Assembly: GCA_964410625.1 (NCBI GenBank)
Contig: CAYPHY010000003.1
Location: 1-64,000 of the forward strand
Origin: CAYPHY01 sp964410625
Lineage (GTDB): Bacteria > Chloroflexota > Anaerolineae > Promineifilales > Promineifilaceae
DNA length: 64,000 nucleotides
Direction: 5' to 3'
Below are positions 27,779 to 37,900 of the stretch, in pieces (position 1 is the stretch's first letter; every line of letters begins with the position of its first letter). The notes beneath the pieces were generated by a model. That model had not been told where the DNA came from and did not search any database. It saw only the letters and a list, made by a program, of their open reading frames with translations. The translations under genes and the position numbers were made by a program.

Positions 27779-29038
27779 ATGACCTCTAAAACGCTCTCCA
27801 CACTTGTTCTGAAACCCGGCCGCGAAAAGCCGGTGCTGAATCGCCACCCCTGGGTCTTTTCAGGGGCGATCGGCCGCCTGGAAGGCACGGCCGAACCAGG
27901 CGATTTGGTGACCATTGCAGCCAACAACGGCCGCCCCCTCGCCGCCGCTTACTATAACCCCCACTCGCAAATCCGCGCCCGCATCCTGACCTGGGACATT
28001 CATGAACCGGTAGATGAGGCGTTCTGGCGCGGCCGTTTGCAGCGGGCGATTGACGGCCGCGAACCACTCGCCAACGACAGTACCACAACCGCTTACCGTC
28101 TGGTCAATGCCGAAGCCGACGGTTTACCGGGGCTGATCGTTGATCGCTATAACGACTATCTGGTTGTGCAATGTCTGACGCTGGGCATTGACCGGCGCAA
28201 GGAGATGTTGGCCGGGCTATTAGCCGACTTGCTCCAGCCGGCAGGGATTGTCGAACGCTCGGATGTGGATGTGCGCCAGAAAGAGGGTTTGGGACCGGTG
28301 ACGCAGCTTCTCTGGGGGGAGTCGCCGCCCGAATCGTTGATTATTCAGGAGAATGGTTTGTCTTTTGTTGTTGATCTGTGGCATGGGCATAAGACGGGCT
28401 TTTATCTTGACCAACGGCCGAACCGTGCCGCCGTTTGCCGTCCTGCTTATATCGCGGGGAAAGAGGTGCTCAATGTTTTTGCCTATACCGGCGGGTTTGC
28501 GGTCTATGCGGCCGCTGGCGGAGCGAAACAAGTCACGAATATTGATAGCTCGGTGGCGGTATTGGAGGTGGCGGAGCGGAATGGGGCATTGAACAATGGG
28601 GCATTGAACAATGGGGCATTGAACAATGAGACAATGAACAATGAACAAAACGAATACATTGGCAATGAATACATTGCTGGGGATGCGTTTGAGGTGTTGC
28701 GCTATTTTCGCGAGGAGGGGAGGCGGTTTGATGTGGTGATTCTCGATCCGCCGAAGTTTGCCTATAGCCAGAGTGGCGTGGAGCGTGCCTGTCGCGGTTA
28801 TAAGGACTTAAACTGGCTGGCGCTGGGGCTGATCCGGCCGGGGGGCTTGCTGGCGACCTTCTCCTGTTCCGGGTTGGTCAGCGCCGATTTATTCCAAAAG
28901 GTGGTCTTTGGCGCGGCCGTAGACGCCCACCGCGATGTGCAAATCATCGAACAACTGGCGCAAGGCCCCGACCATCCCATCTTGCTCACCTTCCCCGAAT
29001 CCGCCTATCTGAAGGGCTTCCTCTGCCGAGTTTGGTAA
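27779..29038 (+). CDS. rlmI: RlmI-like 23S rRNA (cytosine-C5) methyltransferase
   Basis: A 419-residue class I SAM-dependent RNA methyltransferase with an N-terminal PUA-like domain (LKPGREKPVLNRHPWVFSGA), an SAM-binding loop (NVFAYTGGFAVYAAAGGA), the catalytic region ILDPPKFAYSQ and FSCSGLVS with the cysteine expected for C5 methylation. RlmI methylates C1962 of 23S rRNA in E. coli. A segment at about residues 269-291 (GALNNGALNNGALNN) is encoded by a 15-bp tandem repeat and interrupts the Rossmann domain between the second strand and the GDAFEVL strand. That insertion explains the length being above the usual 390-400. The ribosome site is weak. Confidence 0.85.
   Translation: MTSKTLSTLVLKPGREKPVLNRHPWVFSGAIGRLEGTAEPGDLVTIAANNGRPLAAAYYNPHSQIRARILTWDIHEPVDEAFWRGRLQRAIDGREPLANDSTTTAYRLVNAEADGLPGLIVDRYNDYLVVQCLTLGIDRRKEMLAGLLADLLQPAGIVERSDVDVRQKEGLGPVTQLLWGESPPESLIIQENGLSFVVDLWHGHKTGFYLDQRPNRAAVCRPAYIAGKEVLNVFAYTGGFAVYAAAGGAKQVTNIDSSVAVLEVAERNGALNNGALNNGALNNETMNNEQNEYIGNEYIAGDAFEVLRYFREEGRRFDVVILDPPKFAYSQSGVERACRGYKDLNWLALGLIRPGGLLATFSCSGLVSADLFQKVVFGAAVDAHRDVQIIEQLAQGPDHPILLTFPESAYLKGFLCRVW
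28582..28648. repeat. In-frame 15-bp tandem repeat inside rlmI
   Basis: Three near-identical copies of GGGGCATTGAACAAT followed by two degenerate ACAATGA units. The period is a multiple of three, so the frame is kept and GALNN repeats are encoded. Confidence 0.85.
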
Positions 29039-29084
29039 GATTATTAGACACGAATGATACGAATTGCACGAAATTTGCTTTGAA

Positions 29085-32000
29085 TCATTCGTGTGTATTC
29101 GTGAAATTCGCGTCGAGATTATTTTGGGCGGCGGCCAGTAATTGGCGGGCTTCGGGGAGGCGATGCCAACGGCCGATGCGCGTGGGGTCTTCGGCCGCGC
29201 GGATGAGTTGCTGCAATGTATGTTTTGCTTGCTCATATTCGGCCGCTGCCAACAACGCCCGCCCTAATTCAAGCTGGTAGCTAAGACGGGCATAGCCGTT
29301 GCCCGTCGCCTCAGCAATAGCCAGCGCTTCGCGGCAGTAGTCGGCCGCTGCTTCCACCTGTTCCTCTAAACAAACGGCGCAAGCCAGGGCTTCGAGCGTA
29401 TCGCTGATGGCCGGTTGTATACCGGCCGCGCGGTATTGAGCCAGCGCGTGTTCCAAAAGTGGGATGGCCTCTTGTTGGCGACCGGCGTGTAAATAAGCCC
29501 TGCCGAGCAACAAGTGGGCATAAGCGGCATCGGCCGCTTGTCCGGCGGCCGTCAGTCGCTTTCCATGTTCGTGCAGCCGTTCCAGATAAGGATCAGCCTG
29601 GGCAACATGGCCGCTTGCCAGCCAGGCCAGGCTCAATTGACTCAAGCTTTCACTCATAGCGGGTGCGCTATCCAGAATGGCCGCCAACTCCAACGATTGG
29701 TTGGCCGTTTCCACCGCTTCATCCAACAAACCGCTTAATCGTTCGGCCGTTGCTTTGAGGATTAACGCTTTATGCAACACGACATCCGCGCCCACCAACC
29801 AGGCCAGCCGCTCCGCTCGTAACGCGCTCGCCAGCATCGCTGCGTAATCCCCCTGCTCCCCGGCAATATCCGCCAGTTCAAGCTCCGCCTGGGCTTGGGC
29901 GGGTAAGTTCCCTTCCATTTCGGCCGCGGCGTGCATCGCATGAAATGTATTCGCCGCTTCCACCAGCTGCCCCTGGCGTTTCAACACCCGCCCTAGCCGC
30001 TCCTGGAGGCGCAATTGCCAATCTAAATTGTGGGGCATACTTGCCAGCAAGGTCAACGCCCGCTTGTAATACTCAGTGGCGGCTTGTGGGTTATATTGAT
30101 CATCGGCACGCATCGCCGCCAATTCATACATCTCGGCCGCTTCCGTAGATTGCCCGGCCAATTCATAATGGGCGGCGATTGGCGCGGCATATTCAGCTAC
30201 ACGCTCGCCGCTCCGTTCGGCCAGCCAGTTGCCGGCAGCGCGATGGTAGGTCGGGCGGTCACGCAGCAAGACGCTCTCATAGGCCACTTCACGCAAGACG
30301 GCGTGCTTAAAGAGATAGGCTGTGCTGCCGCTGAAGACGGAGCCGGGAGCGCGATAGACCATGTCGCGGCGCATCAGCGCTTGCAGCGCGGCCGTGACCT
30401 GCTCATCGGCATAAGGACGGCTGGTCTGCCGGTTGATGTGTTGCACGGCCGTGTCCCAAAATTCGCGGCCGACGACGGCCGCGCGTTGCAGCGTCACCCG
30501 TTCCACTTCCGGCAAACGATCCAGGCGCGATTGCAACACCCCGGTCAGCGTGGCCGGAATACGCACTCTGGTCAGATCGCCGCTGCGTAGTTGCCATCCC
30601 CCGGCGTCAGGGATGATGATGCCATCCTCGATCAGCACTTTGATCAACTCTTCCACATAATAGGGGTTACCCCCGGCGGCATTGACGATCAATTCGACCA
30701 GGGTGGCAGGCAGATCAGACAGGCGAGCGAGAAGCCGCCTGACCAGACGGCCGCTATCCGCCTCGGTCAGCGGGGTCAGGGGGATAGTGTGGATATTCCT
30801 CTCCACTTTACGCTGTTGCCAGTGGGGACGACGCTCGAAGAGACTCGGCCGCGCCAGACAGATGATCAACAACGGCTTGTGGCTGCTCAGCGCGGCAAGC
30901 CGCTCCAGCAGATCGAGCGAATCCTTGTCCGCCCAGTGGATATCCTCCAGGAAGAGAACGGCAACGGCCGAGCGTTCCGTGACAGCGCTGAGAAAATCAG
31001 CGATATAGCCAAAAGCCCGGTCACGCATTTGTGGTGTATCCTGCACCGCCGCCGCCAGCAAGCCATACTCTGCCAGATCAAGCCCAATCAACTGCCCGAT
31101 CGCCTTTGCCCGCCAGCGAATCTCCTCCTCCTGTAGCGGCGGGGGAGTGGAGAGTGAGAGATTAGGAGACTGGGAGACGCCTGCTCCCCTGCTCCTTTGC
31201 TCCCCTGCCCCTCCGCTTCTTTGTTTGCCATCCGGCAGCATAAACGACGCCATCCCCTTCACCAGCTTTTCCTCAGCGAAGGCGGCCGGGTCGTTGTCCT
31301 GAATGCCAAAGTAGGTGGTGAATAGATCGCGCAGCAGGGCGTTGGGAACTTGTTGCAGCCGTTGTTCGGTACGGCCGCGAAAGATCGTCGCCTTGATCGG
31401 AAAACGCTCCAACCAGCGATTAAACTCGCGCATCAGGCGCGACTTGCCCACGCCCGCTTCCCCGGAAACAATGACCATCGCCCCCCTGCCGTTGCGTGCC
31501 GTTGACTGAAGCCACCGCTGAAGTTGTCCGATCTCTTCATCGCGGCCAATCATCGGCGCGGCCACACCTTCAATGCCCTGTTCATCGGGAAAGAAAAGGC
31601 GCGGCCGGGTCCCCTTGATCTGGTAAACGGGAATCGGCTCGCGCCGCCCCTTCATTTGCAGCCTACCCAGTCCCTCCGCCTGGAACAAATCGCCGGTCAG
31701 GCGATAGGTGTCGTGGGAGATATAGACGCCGCTGTCAGGAGCGAACTTTTCCAGGCGGCTGGCAACGTTGACTGCATCGCCAATGACCGTGAACTCGGCG
31801 TCGCTCCCCACTTCGCCCAGTGATACGAGACCGGTGTTGATGCCAATGCGTAACGATAGATCGCTTAGCGACGGCCGCTGCGCTGCTGGCGACGATTGGG
31901 AACGGAGGCGCGGCCGTGTCCATTGGCGTACATCCTCAATAAAGTCATTGAGTCCGGCTTGCAAGGCCAGCGCACAGTGGATCGCCCGTTCGGGATCATT

Positions 32001-32381
32001 CTCGCGGGCGAACGGCACACCAAACACACCCATCACCACATCGCCCATATACTTATCCACGATGCCGCCATGCGTGGTAATGATCTCCCCTAGCCGCTGC
32101 CATAGCTGGTTGACCATCTCCAGCCATTCCGTTTCTCGTTCGTCGGCCGCCAGACTGGTCAGTCCGATGACGTTGGCGAAGAGGATCGTCGCCTGTTTTC
32201 GCTGCACGGTTGATGGCGCAACCACCGCCTCGTTCGCGTCGGGTCTGGCGGCCACAGCTTCGCCACTTGCCAGCAAGTCGCGCAAGACAGCAACGGCCGT
32301 CGCCACCACCTCATCCCCCAACAAACGGCGTTGCTCGTTGAGTGTGACAATCGTTTCGCGAATTTGCGCCTGGTCTATCAT
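29085..32381 (-). CDS. Class III cyclase-STAND NTPase-TPR protein (C2-like cyclase half)
   Basis: A 1098-residue cytoplasmic signalling protein. Cyclase homology domain at about 62-255: the first metal Asp is replaced by Asn (FANVIGLT, N70), while the second Asp (D114), purine-contacting Lys/Thr (K110, T198) and transition-state Asn/Arg (N205, R209) are present. The NTPase has an intact Walker A (GEAGVGKS, 307-314) and Walker B (LFLEDIHWAD). The C-terminal 380 residues are helical TPR-like repeats. The upstream neighbour (32407-34641) shows the opposite losses, so a heterodimeric cyclase is inferred. The genes are 25 bp apart on the same strand. Pro/Ser-rich residues after 386 are encoded by a heptamer array, and the last residues (NFTNTHE) by an intergenic-type repeat. 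The ribosome site is poor (AGG only), suggesting coupling to the upstream gene. Confidence 0.85.
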   Translation of the reverse strand: MIDQAQIRETIVTLNEQRRLLGDEVVATAVAVLRDLLASGEAVAARPDANEAVVAPSTVQRKQATILFANVIGLTSLAADERETEWLEMVNQLWQRLGEIITTHGGIVDKYMGDVVMGVFGVPFARENDPERAIHCALALQAGLNDFIEDVRQWTRPRLRSQSSPAAQRPSLSDLSLRIGINTGLVSLGEVGSDAEFTVIGDAVNVASRLEKFAPDSGVYISHDTYRLTGDLFQAEGLGRLQMKGRREPIPVYQIKGTRPRLFFPDEQGIEGVAAPMIGRDEEIGQLQRWLQSTARNGRGAMVIVSGEAGVGKSRLMREFNRWLERFPIKATIFRGRTEQRLQQVPNALLRDLFTTYFGIQDNDPAAFAEEKLVKGMASFMLPDGKQRSGGAGEQRSRGAGVSQSPNLSLSTPPPLQEEEIRWRAKAIGQLIGLDLAEYGLLAAAVQDTPQMRDRAFGYIADFLSAVTERSAVAVLFLEDIHWADKDSLDLLERLAALSSHKPLLIICLARPSLFERRPHWQQRKVERNIHTIPLTPLTEADSGRLVRRLLARLSDLPATLVELIVNAAGGNPYYVEELIKVLIEDGIIIPDAGGWQLRSGDLTRVRIPATLTGVLQSRLDRLPEVERVTLQRAAVVGREFWDTAVQHINRQTSRPYADEQVTAALQALMRRDMVYRAPGSVFSGSTAYLFKHAVLREVAYESVLLRDRPTYHRAAGNWLAERSGERVAEYAAPIAAHYELAGQSTEAAEMYELAAMRADDQYNPQAATEYYKRALTLLASMPHNLDWQLRLQERLGRVLKRQGQLVEAANTFHAMHAAAEMEGNLPAQAQAELELADIAGEQGDYAAMLASALRAERLAWLVGADVVLHKALILKATAERLSGLLDEAVETANQSLELAAILDSAPAMSESLSQLSLAWLASGHVAQADPYLERLHEHGKRLTAAGQAADAAYAHLLLGRAYLHAGRQQEAIPLLEHALAQYRAAGIQPAISDTLEALACAVCLEEQVEAAADYCREALAIAEATGNGYARLSYQLELGRALLAAAEYEQAKHTLQQLIRAAEDPTRIGRWHRLPEARQLLAAAQNNLDANFTNTHE
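31142..31222. repeat. In-frame heptamer arrays inside the cyclase gene
   Basis: Two arrays in tandem: GAGAGTG/GGAGACT units, then CTGCTCCCCTGCTCCTTTG-type units. They encode a Gly/Arg/Ser/Pro-rich insert ([16 protein letters not shown]) within the NTPase domain. Confidence 0.8.
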
Positions 32382-32406
32382 CAGCCTGGGAGGGGGTAAT
32401 TATCGT

Positions 32407-34641
32407 TCATCGAGCATCAATGGCCTGGAGCAGCGCGGGCGAAGCGGTAGGCGTAGGTTCAAGCGGCCGGGTTGTTTCACCAGCTTGCTCCAGGTAGTGG
32501 GCCAGCAGGGCGGATGTGGGGAACAGGCGGCTCATGCGGCCGTTCTCCCACTCGTTTTGTAGCCAATAGGCGGTGTGGCGTTGCTGGCTGTGCCGTCTGC
32601 TCTGGCTCAGATGGGCAAGGGCAGCGAGGTAAACGGGGGCGTTGCTGAAGGCATAAGCTTGCGTGTCGCCAAAGCACCACATGCGATTGGCCGAAACAAA
32701 CCCCTTCTGCACCACTTTGGGTAACAACCGGTCTACCTCGGCTGCGGTCAAGGGTGTATCGGCCGTTCCCTCTTGCCATAGGGCGGCATCCCAAAAGACA
32801 GGCCCAACGGCCGCCGCCATGCCTAGCAACTGTTGCTCGGCCGCCGGGAGCTGGTTGAACCGCATATGAAGTAGCTCATTCAGCGAGGCTGGCAGTCTCG
32901 TTGCTTCCACCTGCGCCATATCAACCTGCCAACGGCCGCCGGAATCAATGGAGATCCCTCTCTGATCGAGCAGCAGCCGTACCGCTTCCTCCATATAGAG
33001 TGGATTCCCCTGCGCGGCCGTTGCCACTAAATCAAGCAAACGCAAGGGAGGCGAGGGGAGTCGTTGTAGCAGTTCCCCCAGCAGGTGGCGGCCGTCAATG
33101 GCTGAGAGCGGCGGTAGCTGTAGATGGCTATAGGGGCTAAACGGATCAGACGACTGCATTTGCTGGCCGAAAGGCCGCTCTAAGAAGGTGGTTGGGGCTG
33201 TGGCGATAACCAGCAAAGGCAAGTCGGGATACTGCTCGACCAACGAATCCAAAACATCGAGCGACTCATCGGAGGCAAAATGCAGTTGTTCCAGAAAGAT
33301 GACGACCGCTGTACCATCGTTAATTGCCTCCAGGAAGCGGCCGACTGCTTCAACGAGCGTCGGCCGTTGCCCGGCTGTGTCCTGGTCAATCGCCAACAGG
33401 GTGTCGGCCAGATGATAAGCATCTCCTTTCTGCTGACGGGAGACATTGCTATCAATAGCGTTCGCCAGCTTTTCGCGCATGACCCCAGGGCTATCGTTGA
33501 GGTGGACTCCTGCATAATGGAAGATCATCTCCTTCCAAAAGGGGAGCGCAGCTTGCCACGCCGGAGCGTTCATCTGGCTATGCAGGACGGTGACGCGCTC
33601 TGAAAGTAACCTTATACGACGCTCAAATTCGTATAGTAATCGGGATGAGCCGCTGCCGGGTTCGGCGGTGATGGTCACAATTTGTGGCAAACGGCCGTCC
33701 AACACCGTCTGCAAGGCTGCCTCTAAGAACTCCAGTTCGCGCTCGCGGCCGACCAATCTTGTTGCTTGCCCGGCAATCAGACCGGGTGAGGTTGGGCTAC
33801 TGGAGCCTTTCTCCTCACCAAGCTGGTATGCTTGCTGCAACCAACCGGCAGCGGTATTGGTCGCTCGTCCATTGTGAGCGGACAGCGTGGCGACGGCCGC
33901 TACCTGGTTGCCCATTTCTGCCTTGCCATTAACAGCAGGGGAGGGGATTGTAGAAGCCTCGGTCTGCTGGGGGTTTGCCGCCGGAGCAATGAGTGAAAAG
34001 TGCGCTCGCGCCTCTTGGGCAACAACGGGAGAAAGCAAAACGCCACCAACCGGCGCGGCTTGCTCCAACGCTTTAGCCAGGTTGACCGTCTCGCCAACGG
34101 CCGTGCGCCGGTTGCCATAGCCCGCCTTGCCGAAAAAGACCGGCCCTTGATGGATGCCGATGCGCATGGTCGGGTCAGGCCAGGCGACCGCCCAACTGCG
34201 CCGTTGTTGCCTTGCCTGCTCATTGAACAGGCGTAATTCGACTTGCAAGCCGAGGGCTGCGCGTAGAGCGCGTTGCAGATCATGGGGCCGCGGCCGAGGC
34301 ATGCCAAAAATCGCCACCATGCCATCCCCGGCATGTTGGTCAATGTCGCCACCCCAGGATTGCACCACCCCATCCAGTACCTGCCACATGGCGTTAATTG
34401 CTTCCCGCACACGCTCAGCGTCCATTTGCTCGGCCAGCGCGGTGAAGCCGGACAGATCGGCCGCCAGCACCACCAGTTCCGCTTGCTGATCATCGGCCGG
34501 TTCTGTTTCCAGCTGTGCCATTCGTTGGCGCAGGGCGAAAAGAGCGGTGGTGGCAACCGCTTCCCCAAGTGCCTCTCGTTGCAACTCGATGGCAGCAACG
34601 GCCGCCGCGAGTGCCTGACGACTTACTTCTCTATTCGCCAC
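32407..34641 (-). CDS. Class III cyclase-NTPase protein (C1-like cyclase half)
   Basis: A 744-residue paralogue of the downstream protein, lacking its TPR tail. Cyclase domain at about 55-205: both metal-binding Asp residues are kept (AADLSGFT, D62; AGDGM, D106), but the purine-contacting Lys is Gln (Q102) and the transition-state Arg is Ala (A191; VNLAKALE). The NTPase is also degenerate: Walker A reads AEPGSGSSR with Ser in place of the essential Lys (S332), and the Walker B acid pair reads LEQLHF. Alone it should be neither an active cyclase nor an NTPase. Paired with the adjacent product it could supply the metal-binding half of one complete site. The start is GTG with TATAAT 9-14 nt upstream, suggesting a leaderless mRNA. 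Confidence 0.85.
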   Translation of the reverse strand: MANREVSRQALAAAVAAIELQREALGEAVATTALFALRQRMAQLETEPADDQQAELVVLAADLSGFTALAEQMDAERVREAINAMWQVLDGVVQSWGGDIDQHAGDGMVAIFGMPRPRPHDLQRALRAALGLQVELRLFNEQARQQRRSWAVAWPDPTMRIGIHQGPVFFGKAGYGNRRTAVGETVNLAKALEQAAPVGGVLLSPVVAQEARAHFSLIAPAANPQQTEASTIPSPAVNGKAEMGNQVAAVATLSAHNGRATNTAAGWLQQAYQLGEEKGSSSPTSPGLIAGQATRLVGRERELEFLEAALQTVLDGRLPQIVTITAEPGSGSSRLLYEFERRIRLLSERVTVLHSQMNAPAWQAALPFWKEMIFHYAGVHLNDSPGVMREKLANAIDSNVSRQQKGDAYHLADTLLAIDQDTAGQRPTLVEAVGRFLEAINDGTAVVIFLEQLHFASDESLDVLDSLVEQYPDLPLLVIATAPTTFLERPFGQQMQSSDPFSPYSHLQLPPLSAIDGRHLLGELLQRLPSPPLRLLDLVATAAQGNPLYMEEAVRLLLDQRGISIDSGGRWQVDMAQVEATRLPASLNELLHMRFNQLPAAEQQLLGMAAAVGPVFWDAALWQEGTADTPLTAAEVDRLLPKVVQKGFVSANRMWCFGDTQAYAFSNAPVYLAALAHLSQSRRHSQQRHTAYWLQNEWENGRMSRLFPTSALLAHYLEQAGETTRPLEPTPTASPALLQAIDAR

Positions 34642-34647
34642 AAGCCT

Positions 34648-34656
34648 ATTATAGCC
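34648..34656 (-). promoter_or_regulatory. -10 box abutting the GTG start (possible leaderless promoter)
   Basis: On the minus strand TATAAT is followed by AGGCTT and the GTG start of the cyclase gene, placing the expected transcription start at or next to the start codon. No good -35 was found. Confidence 0.4.
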
Positions 34657-34699
34657 TAAACAGGCTTGCTTTTTTAGTTAATCTCTTTACAAACTGTTT

Positions 34700-34767
34700 T
34701 TAGAAACCGGGTTTCTTTAAGCGGGATAGCTCCCTGTAGCAATAACGATGAGAAACCCGGTTTCTAA
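34700..34767. repeat. Inverted pair of AGAAACCGGGTTTCT repeats
   Basis: AGAAACCGGGTTTCT (34702-34716) and its complement form (34751-34765) face each other in the gap before smc. Each copy is itself nearly palindromic. The same core recurs at 51824-51863. Confidence 0.7.
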
Positions 34768-34921
34768 TCCACCAACAAACTTGGCAAATAACGCCGTTGA
34801 TGATACGCTGCTTTCCTTAGTAGGAACAACTGATAGTAGACGGCGAACTACAAGTGCTACCATCTACTGTCCACTGACAACCGCCTACTTTTACTTTTCA
34901 GCAAGGATGTAACGCGACTTT

Positions 34922-37900
34922 ATGAAACTGCGGAAGCTCATTCTGCATGGATATAAAACGTTTGCCAGTAAGACGGAATTTGAATTTGACGAGGGGATCA
35001 CGGCGATAGTCGGGCCAAACGGCAGCGGCAAGAGCAATGTCGCTGATGCGCTGCGTTGGGTGCTGGGGGAGCAAAGCTACTCTACCCTGCGCGGCAAGCG
35101 CACGACGGACATGATCTTCGCCGGCAGCCAGCAACGCGCCCGCGCCGGGATGGCCCATGTCTCTTTGACCCTCGACAATAGCGACGGCTGGCTGCCGGTG
35201 GACTATGCCGAAGTGGAGATCGGCCGTCGCGCATTCCGTTCCGGCGAAAACGAATACCTGCTCAACGGCCAGCGCGTGCGCCTAAAGGATGTGCTGGACT
35301 TACTGGCGACCAGCGGCCTGGCCGAGCGTACCTACACGATCATCGGCCAGGGGCTGATTGACCAGGCGCTCTCCCTTCGCTCGGACGAACGGCGTGCCTT
35401 ATTTGAAGAAGCGGCCGGGATCAACCATTATAAGTCGCGCCGCGCCGAAACATTGCGCCGTCTGGAAGAGACACAGCGCAACCTGGCGCGGGTAAATGAC
35501 ATTTTGGAAGAGATTCGGCCACGCCTCTCCTCGCTCAAACGCCAGGCGCAACGAGCGCGAAACTATGAGCAAATCGCCGCCGACCTGCGCCACCTGTTGC
35601 GTATCTGGTACGGCTATAAGTGGGAGCAGAGCAAGACAGAACTGCGCCACGCCCGGCAATCGGCCGCGGCCGTCGAATCCTCCTGGCGCGAAAGCCGCGA
35701 GAAGCTGTTGGCGCGGCAACAAGAGATCGAGCGATTTCAACAGCGTCTTAACGAGTTGCAACAAGCGCTGGCCGAGCGGCAAAAAGAGCGTGATGGTTTA
35801 CGCGACCAGTTGGCAACTGCCCGGCGCAATTTAGCGGTGTTCCAGGAACGACAGAAGGTGATTGCCGCGCAAACGGCCGAACTGAGCCGCGAAATCCCTC
35901 TTTTGGAACAGCAACAAGCGGGGGCGCAGGCGGAATTGGCCGCCGCCACGGCCGAACTAACGACTGCCCAGGCCGATCTTGATGAGCAACAAGGTCGCTG
36001 GCAGCAATTCCAGCAGAGCTTTGAAAGCCAACAGGTGGAGATCGGCCGTCGCCAACAAGCGTTGCGCCATGCCGAGCAGCAATACCGCAGCGGCCAACAT
36101 GAATTGGCCCAGGCGGAGGGGCAATTGCGGGAGCTGCGGGAACGGCTGTCTTTGTTAGAGGAGCAAGGGAGCAGGGGAGCAGAGGAGCAGGGGAGTGAAG
36201 AGAAATTGATGATTGAGAATTGTCAATTGTCAATTGCTAATTATGAACGGGAAGCGGCCGAGTGGCGGCAGAAGCGCAATGAGGTGGTCGCCCAGCGACA
36301 GGCGGTGGTGAACGAACTGAAGCCGCTGCGCCAGAAGTTGCGCGAAGAGGAGGGACGGCGTAATGAGTTGCAAAAGAATATCGCCCGTCTGGAGGAGCGC
36401 GTCCGGCTGCTTGAGCAGATGCGCCGTAAGGAAATGCCGCTGGATGAAAAGTTGGTGGCCGGCCGTCTGTTCGGCCAACTGGCGGGGCTGCTGACGATCC
36501 CCGATGCTTATGCACCTGCGTTGTCGGCCGCCCTTTCGGCGCGGCTGGCGACCTGGGTGGTGTCGGACACGGCTGATCTCTGGCGTATTTGGGATAAGCG
36601 ACGCACCGATTATGCAGCGGTCATTTCGCTGGCCGACGCGCAAAATGGACGGCCCCCCTTTGCACATGACGACGCGGCGATTATCGGCCGCGCCAGTGAA
36701 TTGGTGAGCTATCCGGCTGAACTGGCGGCCGTTGTCGAACAACTGTTGGGCGGCGTATGGTTGGTCAGCGATACGGCCGCTGCCTATCGTTTGGCACAGG
36801 AGTTCCCGCCTGGGACGTTGTTGGTGACGCCGGAGGGTTTTGTCGCCCATGCCGGGGGACTGGTGGAGATGCACGATGTGAAGAACGCTTCCGCCGTGCG
36901 CCAAAATGGCGAGGCGGAGCGGCAGGCGGCACAGCAGAAACTGGACGAAGCGCAGCAAGCATTGGCGGCGCAAGAGGGGCGGATCGGCCACTGGCAGGCG
37001 ACGATAGAGGAGAAACAGGAGAAAGCCGACGCCTATAACCAAGAAGAACGGCGGCTAGGACGGCTGGAAAGTGAAGCCGGGCAGCGGGTCTACCGGGTGC
37101 AGCAACAGTTGGACCGGCTGCGCCAGCAAGAGGCGGAGGTCAAACGGCGGTTGGCGGCGCGTGAGGAGGAGATTGAGCGGCTGCGCGGCCGTATTGCCAA
37201 TGTGGAAGCGCGAATTGGGGAACGCCGCGAGGCGATTGTGCGGCTGGAAGCGGAAAGCAATGAGGCTCGCGGCCGTCTTGAAGCGTTGCCGGTGGCCGAA
37301 CAAAACCAGCAGCGGTTGGCTTTGCAGCAGACCATTGCCGCCGCGCAAACGGTGATCGCCGGACGGCGGGCGGTGGTGGATAGTCGCCGCGCCACGCTGA
37401 ACCAGATTGACCGCCAACTGGAACGGCTGCGCCAACAACTGGCAAGCCTTAACGAACAGCAAAACGCGCTGGTGCTGGATGAAGAGACAGCGGTGCAGGC
37501 ACGTTTGGATGCGGAGTTGACCCGCCTGAACGAGACAGTGGTGGATTTGGAGCGTCAAATGGCTGACATTCGCAGCCGTTCCGCTGGTATCCAAAAGGAG
37601 ACGGCCGCCTTGCAACGCCATGTGCATGAGTTGGAAAACCAGATGACCCAGGCACGAATTCGCCTGACCCAACGGGAGAACCAGATCGAGGGGTTGCAGG
37701 AGCGCATCCGCGCCGATCTGGGGCTGGTCGCCTTGCGCTACGACGCCGACCAGACCGGGCCAACGCCACTGCCGATGCAGGAGTTGGTCGAAGAGTTGCC
37801 GCCGGTTGAAGAACTCCCGGCAAATATGGCCGAAATCGAGGAGACGATCCACAACTACCGCGCCCAGCTGCAACGGATGGGGCCGATCAACCCCGATGCC

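Noticed and set aside
29039..29110. CACGAAT/ATTCGTG repeat after rlmI as a dedicated terminator
   Set aside because: Similar text recurs at 62940-63010 and related text at 38640-38740, so it is better seen as a dispersed repeat; it even encodes the last residues of the cyclase gene.
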